Assembly (NCBI GenBank): GCA_009885955.1
Contig: VFJS01000060.1
Coordinates: 1 to 49,128, forward strand
DNA length: 49,128 nt
Source of the DNA: Spirochaetia bacterium
GTDB lineage: Bacteria; Spirochaetota; UBA4802; UBA5550
Direction: 5' to 3'
The position numbers were made by a program, and so were the translations under genes. Positions 1 to 8,101 of the stretch are shown one piece after another (the stretch's first letter is position 1; the number at the start of each line of letters is the position of its first letter). The notes beneath the pieces were generated by a model. The model worked only from the letters and a program-made list of their open reading frames with translations, searched no databases and was not told the DNA's origin.

Positions 1-62
1 GGAGGATTGATTGATCATTTCATTGTTAAATAAGAATATCAGATATAGTTCCCAATTTAATT

Positions 63-87
63 CTCTGTGTCTCCGTGCCTCTGTGGC
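63..87. repeat. Single arm of dispersed 25-bp repeat
   Basis: This is one copy, in the CTCTGTGTC...CTGTGGC orientation, of the 25-bp arm found seven more times in the window (32180, 38451, 38562, 40463, 40564, 41709, 41826). A partner arm may lie left of the window edge. It sits about 60 bp upstream of the first gene. Confidence 0.85.
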
Positions 88-144
88 AAATAAAACGGTA
101 TAAATATTTCTTATTATTTTTATTAATTTAAAGAGGTGGTACGC

Positions 145-600
145 ATGAATAAAAAGAAAACATTAAAAGAACGCATAGAAGAACATATAGAAGTTAAACA
201 TGCAATATTTCTTACTTTATTGGCAGTTTCAACAATTGCTATGTTATTCTTTTTTATTTTTTTACCAATTGTAAATATTGGTGGCAGTCCTTTTTTGGAT
301 ACATCTAAAAATATTGAATGCGGTAAAAATATTCAAGATGCTCTTCATACTTTTAGTCAAAACATGAGCATGCCTTATAAAATTGAACCAGAAGAATATA
401 AAATTATTTTTGATAAAGGTCAAATTCAAAAGGAGTATAATCGAGATGGAATAAATTACATAGCATATTTTAATCTTAACATAACAGAAAAAGGGTGTAA
501 TTTAAAATATTTTAAAAGAGGCAAATCAGAACCAGGTAGTCGGGAAACTACTTTAGGAAATTATGGCAGTATTGTGTTAACAATGTGCCAATGCAAATAA
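145..600 (+). CDS. Single-pass membrane protein of unknown function
   Basis: This encodes about 151 residues. I chose the ATG at 145 over an in-frame GTG at 136 because AAAGAGGTGG at 130-139 is a good ribosome binding site for it. A charged N-terminus (many Lys and Glu) is followed by one hydrophobic segment at about residues 20-45, then a soluble domain with three or four Cys. The topology suggests a short cytoplasmic tail and an exported C-terminal domain. The gene is very AT-rich, like its neighbours up to about 8.8 kb, and I recognise no family. It is flanked by a dispersed repeat arm on the left and a hairpin-rich spacer on the right. Confidence 0.6.
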   Translation: MNKKKTLKERIEEHIEVKHAIFLTLLAVSTIAMLFFFIFLPIVNIGGSPFLDTSKNIECGKNIQDALHTFSQNMSMPYKIEPEEYKIIFDKGQIQKEYNRDGINYIAYFNLNITEKGCNLKYFKRGKSEPGSRETTLGNYGSIVLTMCQCK

Positions 601-890
601 TAGTTAAATGAGAAATGAATAAAATAATATTACTATTATCATTTGGCTCATCGTCCTGTATTCGCTGAACTTATACTATAGCACCCCATATCATATAACA
701 TGATTTATGTTTTCGGTTCACGAAAGGACTCACTTGGCCTTACCATGATAGAACTGGCTCGGCACATTGCGCAAAAGGCCGCCCAACGTTACATACACCA
801 GGCACTTTATATGTAACGGCGTGCTTTATTATATATTATATTGCGGCCGTCCTGGCCGCTTTGTAAAAATTATATTTATAGTGAGGTATT
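601..890. other. Non-coding spacer with inverted repeat and GC hairpin
   Basis: No gene is seen. The spacer contains GCCCAAC (781-787) overlapping a perfect 9-bp inverted repeat, CGTTACATA (787-795) and TATGTAACG (810-818), with a 14-nt loop. A second hairpin, GCGGCC/GGCCGC with a 5-nt loop, lies at 843-859. GCCCAAC fits the RYYYAAC core of integron attC sites, but no matching GTTRRRY partner is visible, so the attC reading is only a suggestion. The GC hairpin resembles the one upstream of the RsgA gene at 2157-2174. Confidence 0.45.
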
Positions 891-1483
891 ATGCATAAAC
901 GTATTACTTTAATCATTATAATTTCAGTTATAATTGGTTTATATAACATTCATGAATTAATCGCATACATACATTGTTGTGGAAATGAATGTGTTCTATA
1001 TGAAGAGAAACATAATACAAAATTAACAAAAACTGAATGCGATAAAATAATTAATCGTTGTTATAATTGGTGGAATGAAGGTTTTATTAATGCTAGAATT
1101 AACAAGATGAAACAAATTGATAAACCACCCATTAATAATAAAGCAATTGAAAATTTAAATGAATCATTTTCAATATCTATCGAACAATTTATAGGTGAAT
1201 ATTATGAAGGGAAAGAACTTACTGAAAAAAAATATAAGAACCAAATTCTAAAAATATCTGGAAAAATTGTAGATTTATATCCAAAAGAAAATATTATTTC
1301 AATAAGTTATGGTGATTTATATTCTATAAATACAGTTACTTGCAACGATGTGGTTACTGATATTCTTAATAAGCTAAAAATAAATAATGAAATAAAGATT
1401 AAAGGTTTTTTAAATCAATTTATGAAGCTGGTCCTTATAAAGTTAAGATATTTTATTTTACAAGATGTATAATTGAAAAGTAA
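891..1483 (+). pseudogene. Exported OB-fold (tRNA_anti-like) protein, 3' frameshift
   Basis: The uninterrupted frame ends at 1472 and gives 193 residues. An N-terminal hydrophobic segment (residues 5-28) is a signal peptide or membrane anchor. From about residue 90 the pattern of a helix, then K-Y-K-N-Q-I-L-K-I-S-G-K-I-V, then beta strands resembles the tRNA_anti-like OB-fold family, often found in exported proteins. Near position 1421 the reading frame appears to lose one T. Restoring it gives a continuation that reads YEAGPYKVKIFYF and stops at TAA 1481-1483, matching how that family ends. The break may be real decay or a base-calling error in an AT-rich stretch. Family assignment is by pattern only. 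Confidence 0.5.
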
Positions 1484-2059
1484 AAAATATTCTTATTCCT
1501 GAAATTGGTTATGGAAGGAATGCTCAAATTTTCAGAGACAGCGGAAAAGCTGTAACAGTGATTGAGATATCCAAAACTGCTATTGTAATGGCGAGAAAAC
1601 ATTATGGCACAGAAATGAACATCTATCATGGATCAGCAGCTGATATGCCATTTAACAATTGCCAATATGATGGCATATTTTGCAATGCTTACATTCATTT
1701 ATTGGACGGTGGTGAAAGCATGAAACTAATCCGTGACGGCTGCAATCAACTGGCAGATAATGGTTACATGGTATTTGCAGCCATCTCGAAAGACGCACCT
1801 GCTTATGGCAAAGGTAAATTTATGAGTAAGGACCGTTATGAAATATTCCATGGAGTTAAAATGTTTTTTTATGATAGAGAATCAATTAACGCAGAGTTTA
1901 ATGAGTAGGATTATTAAAATCAAAGAAATTAGTGAAAATTATCCATTCTTTCTGATTAAATGTATAAAAGATGCTTTGAATGATGTATGTTTTAATGACA
2001 CTGTGCCAGGTGAAATAGACTTGCAATCTTTTATGTTTAAATCTATTTTTGAAAAATGA
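1477..2059 (+). pseudogene. Truncated and frameshifted class I SAM methyltransferase
   Basis: The frame is open from 1477 with no start codon near it and begins directly in a nucleotide-binding motif I, I-P-E-I-G-Y-G-R-N-A. It continues with I-E-I-S (motif post I) and D-G-I-F-C-N-A-Y-I-H (motif IV region). The usual N-terminal 40 or so residues are absent; the preceding OB-fold gene abuts instead. At about 1905 the frame stops (TAG 1906-1908), but the adjacent frame continues with R-I-I-K-I-K-E-I-S-E-N-Y-P-F-F-L-I-K-C, the typical C-terminus of this methyltransferase group, to TGA at 2059. So there is a 5' truncation plus a frameshift. It is very unlikely to make an active enzyme. Confidence 0.7.
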
Positions 2060-2112
2060 AAACAGAACTGGCTATTCAAATTTATATATTCCCGTTGTCT
2101 TGAGGTCAAAAT

Positions 2113-2180
2113 GTTACCTATGTCCTTATGTCGGATCCGCCACTTTATTGGGATAAGCCGCCCTCCTTGGCGGCAATAAA
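2113..2180. other. Spacer module with GC hairpin before RsgA gene
   Basis: A stem-loop GCCGCC/GGCGGC (2157-2174, 6-nt loop) lies 26 nt upstream of the next start codon. The spacer also carries GTTACCTA (2113-2120) and CACTTTAT (2141-2148). The same three elements in the same order, with different spacing, occur upstream of the gene at 891. The function is unknown; it may be a degenerate recombination site or a leader structure. Confidence 0.4.
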
Positions 2181-2200
2181 AAAATTTTATAGGACCAAAA

Positions 2201-3277
2201 ATGCAATTGATTGATTTAGGCTGGAACTCATTTTTTGAAGCTCATTTTGAACTATATCGAAACGAAAATTATTCTGCTATGAGAATAATCCGGGAGAATC
2301 GAGAAAAATATGTTGCTTATGGTGAACTAGGAGAATTAATATGTGAAATATCAGGCAAGTTTAGATTTGACACTGATAGTAAAGCAAATTTTCCCGCAGT
2401 AGGAGATTGGGTCGTCGGTAGTGTTCGCCCTGAGGAAAGGAAGGCTACCATCCATGTACTTTTACCCAGAAGGAGTGTCTTTAGCCGTAAAGTTGCAGGT
2501 CAAATTACTGATGAACAAGTCGTTGCAGCTAACGTAGACACGATATTTATCGTTACTGGTTTGGATTTGAATTTTAATTTAAGACGAATTGAAAGATATC
2601 TAACTATGGCATGGAATAGCGGAGCCATGCCTGTGATTATTTTAAATAAATCTGATCTTTGTTCTGAAGCTGAATCCCGAAAATGTGAAGTCGAATCGAT
2701 TGCATCAGGAGTTGATATATATACTCTTAGTGCAACTCATAATCTTGGTATGGAATTATTGAATAAATATATTCATACAGGGAAAACAGTAGCTTTTTTA
2801 GGTTCATCAGGTGTTGGAAAGTCTACTATAATAAATACACTTCTCGGTACAAATAGACTTAAAGTAAATGAAGTTAGTGAATTAGGAAGCCGAGGAAGAC
2901 ATACAACAACTTTTCGTGAATTAATAGTACTTCCTGATGGTGGGATTGTTATAGATACTCCGGGAATGCGGGAATTGCAAGTATGGGGTGATGAAGAAGG
3001 ATTAAAACAGGTATTTGATGAAATTGAAGTATTAGATTCAAGCTGTCGTTTTAAAGATTGTAGTCATGAAAATGAGCCAGGCTGTGCTATACTAGAAGCA
3101 GTAAAAAATGGTACTCTCGATTCCGGTCGTTTAGAAAGTTTTTATAAGTTAAAAAAAGAATTTTCTTACTTAGCAGATCGTCAAACGATGAAAGCCAGCG
3201 CTATTGAAAAAGCACGTTGTAAAACAATCAGTAAGTTATCAAAAAAATATTTTAAAGATTATAAAGATATATTATAA
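2201..3277 (+). CDS. rsgA: RsgA-type circularly permuted ribosome GTPase
   Basis: The protein has 358 residues, the usual RsgA length. RsgA binds the 30S subunit and uses GTP hydrolysis during its maturation. An N-terminal OB-fold (about 1-100) precedes a circularly permuted GTPase domain with motifs in the order G4 NKSD (149-152), G1 GSSGVGKST (201-209), G3 DTPG (252-255). A zinc-binding C-terminal segment has C282, C287, H289 and C295. All key residues are present, so the gene looks functional although both its neighbours to the left are broken. It is monocistronic in an AT-rich accessory zone and may be a second, mobile copy rather than the housekeeping one; that is inference. Confidence 0.92.
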   Translation: MQLIDLGWNSFFEAHFELYRNENYSAMRIIRENREKYVAYGELGELICEISGKFRFDTDSKANFPAVGDWVVGSVRPEERKATIHVLLPRRSVFSRKVAGQITDEQVVAANVDTIFIVTGLDLNFNLRRIERYLTMAWNSGAMPVIILNKSDLCSEAESRKCEVESIASGVDIYTLSATHNLGMELLNKYIHTGKTVAFLGSSGVGKSTIINTLLGTNRLKVNEVSELGSRGRHTTTFRELIVLPDGGIVIDTPGMRELQVWGDEEGLKQVFDEIEVLDSSCRFKDCSHENEPGCAILEAVKNGTLDSGRLESFYKLKKEFSYLADRQTMKASAIEKARCKTISKLSKKYFKDYKDIL

Positions 3278-3508
3278 ATTTTAGAATGATTAACATACTG
3301 AGCCACTTCCTCTGCCATCCATTGGTCTGACCGTTTTTCTGCAATATAATTTGTACTTGAAATATATGTTATTGCAATATAGTATCCATTTCACCCCAGT
3401 ATGCAACGGATTACTTTCGGGGATGTCGCGAATAACGGGAATGTTACATGAAAGGGGTGTGCTCTTTTTGAAGCACCGGATACTTTTAATAATCATCAGG
3501 AGATACAT

Positions 3509-3946
3509 ATGCAGCGAATACATTGGGGGAAATGTTTATTTCTATCTGCCATTTTTTGCCATCCAATTAATCTTTGGGCAACCCGCGGGGCGGATGATTA
3601 TGGTATTATGATGACGGTAATGTTCATGATCTATTCATTCCCGGTTGGATTACTCCTTGTCTGTTTCATTATCTATTTAATCGTGAAATTGAGGAGTGCA
3701 GAAAAACCCCGCGCGGATCAGGGGAAAACCATTTTAATCATATCGATTATCTTGATAATTCCGACGGTGATAATCCCTATATTCCTGATGTATAAGGCGG
3801 GTTGGCATCCTTTAATGATTGAAGTAATGTTAGCTGATTTTATACCAATACTCCTGTTGTCTATAACTTCTGCTGTATTATCCATGCGTGTAAAGAAACG
3901 TTCGCTTTACAGAAATAATGATGAGAAGGGAGAAAAAATTAATTAA
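3509..3946 (+). CDS. Small multi-pass membrane protein, unknown
   Basis: The product has 145 residues. The ATG follows CAGGAGATACAT, a good ribosome binding site. The N-terminus (1-24, ending near L-W-A-T-R) looks like a signal peptide. Three hydrophobic segments follow at about 34-60, 74-94 and 105-124, then a basic tail (K-K-R-S-L-Y-R). I recognise no family and no catalytic motif. The upstream 230 bp hold no gene I can support. Confidence 0.55.
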   Translation: MQRIHWGKCLFLSAIFCHPINLWATRGADDYGIMMTVMFMIYSFPVGLLLVCFIIYLIVKLRSAEKPRADQGKTILIISIILIIPTVIIPIFLMYKAGWHPLMIEVMLADFIPILLLSITSAVLSMRVKKRSLYRNNDEKGEKIN

Positions 3947-4312
3947 TTTTTTCAAGTAGACGTTAGTTTCATATCAAGCCCAACTTGATATCATGCCCGC
4001 CGCCCATGGCTGTATCATAGGGGATATGATAAGATAAATACCACGGTAATAAAATGGTGCGTTGCCTTTGCCCAGGTGGAAATTACAAATGAATTTAGAG
4101 TGGATACTTGAAAGTTCGATGATTGACAATCCAACATATCAAATGTATACGTTAAAAAAGCCTAAGGTATGATGAAGGTTTGGAGAATGAATAACCAGGC
4201 AATGGTTTTATCAATTGAAAATATTCTTGATTTTTATTATAAGAATGAAAAAATACAATGACATGGTAAATTCTGGTTGTAGAGGCATCAATTAATTTAT
4301 CAGGAGGATAAT
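3947..4312. other. Intergenic region with inverted repeat and peptide remnants
   Basis: No convincing gene. A perfect inverted repeat, ATATCAAG (3971-3978) and CTTGATAT (3984-3991), encloses another GCCCAAC heptamer (3978-3984). From 4089 to about 4255 two short overlapping frames (27 and 30 codons) look like the remains of one decayed reading frame, but I cannot name a parent family. Confidence 0.35.
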
Positions 4313-4786
4313 ATGAGAACACTACTTTTAATAACATTGGCAAATTTAATTTTTTTGTCAGATGTACATGCGGATTGTATTATGAACATAGCCCGGCCTT
4401 CCTTATTCATAACAAAGGCTCAAAAGGGCAAAGAATCAGATAAAAATCCGGTGTATGTTACACAGGAGGGTGATTATATTTTAACTGAAAAAATAAATTG
4501 CGCAAAATATAAAATCTATTATTCATTTTATTCAAGTCATTATGCCCTCGATTACGGCACCGGAGAGGTGAGAATAGAATTTTATCATAATGACAGGTTA
4601 ATTGACAGTAAAATATTTTCTATTAAGAAGCAGATAACGAACTGGCGCGATCTGAATAAAGTTGATACCATGGAGTATTTTAATGGGGATATCCAGGTTC
4701 CGGGTGAATGGAATATCATGAAACTATTTGTCAAACCGGGAAATTGGGCCGTTATCATAAAAGATTTAAAAATTACCGGTGAATAA
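4313..4786 (+). CDS. Secreted hypothetical protein with signal peptide
   Basis: The product has 157 residues. The start is supported by AGGAGGATAAT just upstream. Residues 1-21 form a typical Sec signal peptide with likely cleavage after V-H-A. The mature part is about 135 residues, rich in beta-strand patterns (for example V-R-I-E-F-Y-H-N-D-R-L) and containing two Cys. No lipobox is apparent. I do not recognise the family. Its stop lies at the exact boundary of the headless DUF3795 frame that follows. Confidence 0.6.
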   Translation: MRTLLLITLANLIFLSDVHADCIMNIARPSLFITKAQKGKESDKNPVYVTQEGDYILTEKINCAKYKIYYSFYSSHYALDYGTGEVRIEFYHNDRLIDSKIFSIKKQITNWRDLNKVDTMEYFNGDIQVPGEWNIMKLFVKPGNWAVIIKDLKITGE

Positions 4787-5283
4787 AACAACCGGCGGCC
4801 GGTGCATCAAAGTGTCCAGGATGCGGCGGACCTGACTTTCATTTAAAACATCCGGCGTGTGCAGTTATTTCCTGCAACAGGAAGCATGATAATGTCGAGT
4901 ATTGCTTTCAATGTTCTTCATATCCCTGTAATAGATTTAGTGAGTGTAACCAGGTTGATTCATTTATCACGTATAAAAATGTTATTTTTGATTTTGATAA
5001 AGCCCGGAAAAACAGTATTCAACAATATCAGGATGAATTGAATAAAAAAGTAAAAATACTTGAGTATCTAATTGCAAATTTTAATGACGGAAGAAGAAAG
5101 GGCTTTTATTGTCTGGCAGTAAATCTCATCTGTTTCCCTGACTTGGAAAAAAGTATGAAAAGAATTGTTACTGAAATAGATAAATCCGGTATGGACAAAA
5201 TAAAAAAAATTAAATGTATCATTGAATTGTTTGAATCAATTGCTGAGAAAAAGAAAATTGAATTAAAATTACGTAAACAATAA
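4783..5283 (+). pseudogene. 5'-truncated DUF3795 protein
   Basis: The frame is open from 4783 without any ATG, GTG or TTG before 5038. It reads C-P-G-C-G-G, then C-A-V-I-S-C-N-R-K, then Y-C-F-Q-C-S-S-Y-P-C, the cysteine pattern of the DUF3795 family. A helical part follows with R-R-K-G-F-Y-C-L-A-V-N. The first Cys cluster of the family (near C-G-x-x-C-x-x-C-P-A-Y) is missing and replaced by the end of the preceding secreted-protein gene. Translation from TTG 5038 would give only 81 residues lacking all metal-type cysteines. I read it as a decayed gene. Confidence 0.65.
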
Positions 5284-5438
5284 AATTATGTGAGGCATGC
5301 TCATGGCAGGTTGTTCCGGTTATTCTAGGTGAATTGATGAGTGACCCGGATCCTCAAAAATCGGGAAAGGTTATGGAGGCTATGCTTAAAATGATAAAGC
5401 TTGATGTTGAAGCATTAAAACGGGCATATAATGGATAA
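5283..5438 (+). pseudogene. C-terminal remnant of PhnB-like VOC protein
   Basis: The frame reads S-W-Q-V-V-P, then [12 protein letters not shown], then [12 protein letters not shown], and stops at TAA 5436-5438. This is the characteristic C-terminus of the PhnB-like / '3-demethylubiquinone-9 3-methyltransferase' vicinal-oxygen-chelate family. The remaining ~100 residues of the family are absent. It follows directly on the truncated DUF3795 gene, so two remnants are stacked end to end. Confidence 0.65.
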
Positions 5439-5538
5439 ATCTGTATAAGCGGTATATCGACAAAAAATGAAAACCATGCTCCCTGAACTTTCTGATTTTT
5501 CAAGGGACGGGTTTTAAAAAATATTTCCGGAGGATCAC

Positions 5539-6024
5539 ATGAAGTATGATAATTTATTAGGCGAATTTTTAAAAGGCCCTGATTTATTAAAAGATAAGAT
5601 TAAGAATGTATCAATCGATTTATTGCTGTTTAAACCATTGGTTGATAATGCATGGACCATTAAAGAACATGCAATCCATATCGTAGATTCAGAAATTAAT
5701 AATTTTATCAGATGGAAATCGATTCTGGCTCAGCCATTTTCAAAATGTTTTGTGATTGATGAGGAAAACTGGACTAAAAACCTGAATTATGAACAGGAAG
5801 ATATGGACAGGTATTTAGATGTTTTTACGTTACTCAGAGTGATTACCTATGATTATTTAAAAACAATACATGAAGACAGATGGAATCAAGATTATTATGT
5901 ACACGAGCATGATGGGAAAACAAACAATATTACTTTAGAAAAAACTATTGAAATATATACAAAACATCTCTACCGGCATTTTGAATATATTGACAGAAAT
6001 ATTAAACTATGGGAAAGCAGATGA
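5539..6024 (+). CDS. DinB-superfamily protein
   Basis: The product has 161 residues and follows CCGGAGGATCAC. It shows the four-helix DinB/YfiT pattern: A-W-T-I-K-E-H-A-I-H-I-V-D-S-E near residues 38-52, and Y-T-K-H-L-Y-R-H at 140-147. H47, H143 and H147 are the likely metal-binding triad. DinB-fold proteins are metal-dependent and include thiol transferases; the substrate here is unknown. The stop (6022-6024) is 4 nt before the next gene, so the two are probably co-transcribed. Confidence 0.8.
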   Translation: MKYDNLLGEFLKGPDLLKDKIKNVSIDLLLFKPLVDNAWTIKEHAIHIVDSEINNFIRWKSILAQPFSKCFVIDEENWTKNLNYEQEDMDRYLDVFTLLRVITYDYLKTIHEDRWNQDYYVHEHDGKTNNITLEKTIEIYTKHLYRHFEYIDRNIKLWESR

Positions 6025-6028
6025 TCAA

Positions 6029-6604
6029 ATGAAAATGAGTTCAGATCCAAAAAATAAAATCTGTCCTGTTGAGCATGCCGGTGTATTGGATATCAGTATC
6101 CGCAAAATATTTCATAACCCGCGTAAAATATTACAGCCCTATATTACCGATGGAATGACAGTACTTGATCTGGGCTGCGGCCCAGGATTTTTTACAATAG
6201 AGATGGCGGAACTTGCTGGCATTTCAGGAAAAGTAACAGCTGCCGACTTACAGGAAGGAATGCTTGAAAAAGTGCTTGTAAAAATCAGGAAATCAGGCAT
6301 TCAGAATTCTATAGAATTGCATACATGCCTGAAGGATAGAATAGGCTTATCGCAAAAGTTTGATTTTATTTTAATGTTTTATATGCTTCATGAGATTCCA
6401 GATATACCAGTACTTTTAAATGAAATCAAGAGCATATTAAAATCAGGTGGGAAAGTTCTCATTGTTGAACCAAAATTTCATGTTTCAAAAAATAATTTTA
6501 ATAATTCGATTGAAATAATAAAGAGTGCAGAATTTGATATTATTGAAAGACCAAAAATTTTGTTCAGCAGGGCAATTGTCATAAAAATCGTCAAAAAAAC
6601 ATGA
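6029..6604 (+). CDS. Class I SAM-dependent methyltransferase
   Basis: I start at ATG 6029 (191 residues), directly after the DinB stop; an upstream in-frame ATG at 5948 would overlap DinB by 77 bp. Motif I V-L-D-L-G-C-G-P-G-F-F-T is intact, with A-A-D-L post I and D-F-I-L-M-F-Y-M-L-H at motif IV. The N-terminal C-P-V-E-H-A-G segment is typical of a small ubiE-like methyltransferase group often found in mobile regions. The substrate cannot be told from sequence. It probably shares an operon with the DinB gene. Confidence 0.85.
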   Translation: MKMSSDPKNKICPVEHAGVLDISIRKIFHNPRKILQPYITDGMTVLDLGCGPGFFTIEMAELAGISGKVTAADLQEGMLEKVLVKIRKSGIQNSIELHTCLKDRIGLSQKFDFILMFYMLHEIPDIPVLLNEIKSILKSGGKVLIVEPKFHVSKNNFNNSIEIIKSAEFDIIERPKILFSRAIVIKIVKKT

Positions 6605-6800
6605 TGGTTATTGTGAAAGTGTATCCGGGCAAATTGAATTTTTTTATGTGTTTTCAGGTTATCTGATGTCTTTCATCCCGGCTCCGGAACGTGCACGGAA
6701 AAAAGCTGTATCATTTGGGGTGCCATTGCCGTCACAGGTTTTGAAAGTGAAATTTTATAATTTTTTTGAATAATAACGTGAGGTATACCAAATCAATTAT

Positions 6801-7508
6801 ATGGATAATATTATCAATAACATACGGAAAGATCTGAAACAAAACAGTGATGAAAAGACCAGGACCTCGGGCGGTCATTTTTTTAAAGAAGTGATAAAAC
6901 TGCATGGAGTGAAATCAGCGGTTGTAAAAAAAATAGGAAAAGAATACTTTAAAGGCATCAAGGATAAAAAGAAATCAGAAATTTTTAATTTGTGCGAAGA
7001 GCTTTGGCAGTCAGGATATATTGAAGAATCTTTTATTGCATGCCACTGGTCCTATTTTGTGCGCAAGGATTATGAGCCCGGGGATTTTAATGTTTTCAAA
7101 AAATGGGTGAATACCTTTGTCACGAATTGGGCATCATGCGATACGCTGTGCAATCATACAATCGGGTTCTTTGTGGAAATGTATCCCGGATATTTATCAG
7201 AATTAAAAAAATGGGCTGAGTCAAAAAACCGCTGGATGCGCCGCGCATCTGCGGTATCTCTTATTATCCCTGCAAGGAACGGGAAATTTTTACATGAAAT
7301 TTTTGAGATATCAGAAATCCTGCTTTTGGATCAGGATGATCTGGTGCAGAAAGGTTATGGGTGGATGCTTAAGGCTGCCAGCAATAAACACCAGAAAGAA
7401 ATATTTGATTTTATCATCAAGAAAAAATCAACAATGCCGAGGACAGCGTTGAGATATGCAATTGAGAAAATGCCCGATGAACTTAAGAAAAAAGCAATGG
7501 AAAAATAA
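6801..7508 (+). CDS. AlkD-like DNA alkylation repair protein
   Basis: The product has 235 residues, made of helical HEAT-like repeats. Segments typical of the family are G-Y-I-E-E-S-F-I-A (about 74-82), W-A-S-C-D-T-L-C-N (about 113-121), N-R-W-M-R-R-A-S-A-V-S-L-I (about 145-157) and V-Q-K-G-Y-G-W-M-L-K (about 184-193). AlkC/AlkD relatives excise alkylated bases without base flipping. The Trp and Asp of the W-x-x-C-D segment are the residues usually tied to catalysis in AlkD. The start has only a weak GTGAGG upstream. It is monocistronic, with a 196-bp spacer to the left that holds nothing I recognise. Confidence 0.8.
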   Translation: MDNIINNIRKDLKQNSDEKTRTSGGHFFKEVIKLHGVKSAVVKKIGKEYFKGIKDKKKSEIFNLCEELWQSGYIEESFIACHWSYFVRKDYEPGDFNVFKKWVNTFVTNWASCDTLCNHTIGFFVEMYPGYLSELKKWAESKNRWMRRASAVSLIIPARNGKFLHEIFEISEILLLDQDDLVQKGYGWMLKAASNKHQKEIFDFIIKKKSTMPRTALRYAIEKMPDELKKKAMEK

Positions 7509-7711
7509 GGAATTCACTTTGTCTCCGGCAATATACCGTTGAACTCTTAAATGTTGAATGCAATTGATATGCTTGAATATCTATAGCGTAGACAATTAAA
7601 TGAATCAAAAAAAAGTATGAACATATAGGTACATATCGATAAAATACGGCAGCTGATTCCGGACACCGTGCAACAAACTCTTTCAAATTAAATGACTAGG
7701 AGTGAGAACGT

Positions 7712-8029
7712 ATGAGTTGGCTATATCTGTTTCTTGCAGGAATCTTTGAAATCGGCTGGCCATTAGGATTAAAGCTTTCACAGACAATGGCTGATAAAGC
7801 TGCTGGAATCATAATTGCCATACTATCAATCGGATTGAGCGGCCTGTTCCTGTGGATGGCTCAAAAAATAATTCCAATAGGTACTGCTTATGCTGTCTGG
7901 ACAGGCATTGGGGCTGCAGGAACATTCATCGTAGGTATTTTGCTGTTCAGGGACCCATTTAATGTTTTTCAAATTATGTCAGTATTGCTGATAATTATAG
8001 GAGTAGCCGGATTAAAACTTTTTCATTAA
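7712..8029 (+). CDS. SMR-family exporter, SugE/Gdx type
   Basis: The product has 105 residues and four transmembrane helices. E13 in helix 1 is the coupling residue of the small multidrug resistance family. The I-G-W-P-L-G-L-K segment after it and A-Y-A-V-W-T-G-I-G-A in helix 3 are typical of the SugE/Gdx branch, which exports guanidinium in characterised members. Single-gene SMR exporters work as antiparallel homodimers. AGGAGTGAG lies upstream as a ribosome binding site. I looked for a guanidine riboswitch in the 200 bp upstream and saw none of the ACGR-loop hairpins. Confidence 0.9.
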   Translation: MSWLYLFLAGIFEIGWPLGLKLSQTMADKAAGIIIAILSIGLSGLFLWMAQKIIPIGTAYAVWTGIGAAGTFIVGILLFRDPFNVFQIMSVLLIIIGVAGLKLFH

Positions 8030-8101
8030 ATACACTGTTTCTATTATTGTGTATGAATAAAAAACAGGCAAGATTTAATGAAAAATTACTGGAGATAATT
8101 C

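Noticed and set aside
7509-7711. Guanidine riboswitch upstream of the SugE/Gdx gene
   Set aside because: No ACGR-loop hairpin pair and no ykkC-like conserved core could be found by eye.
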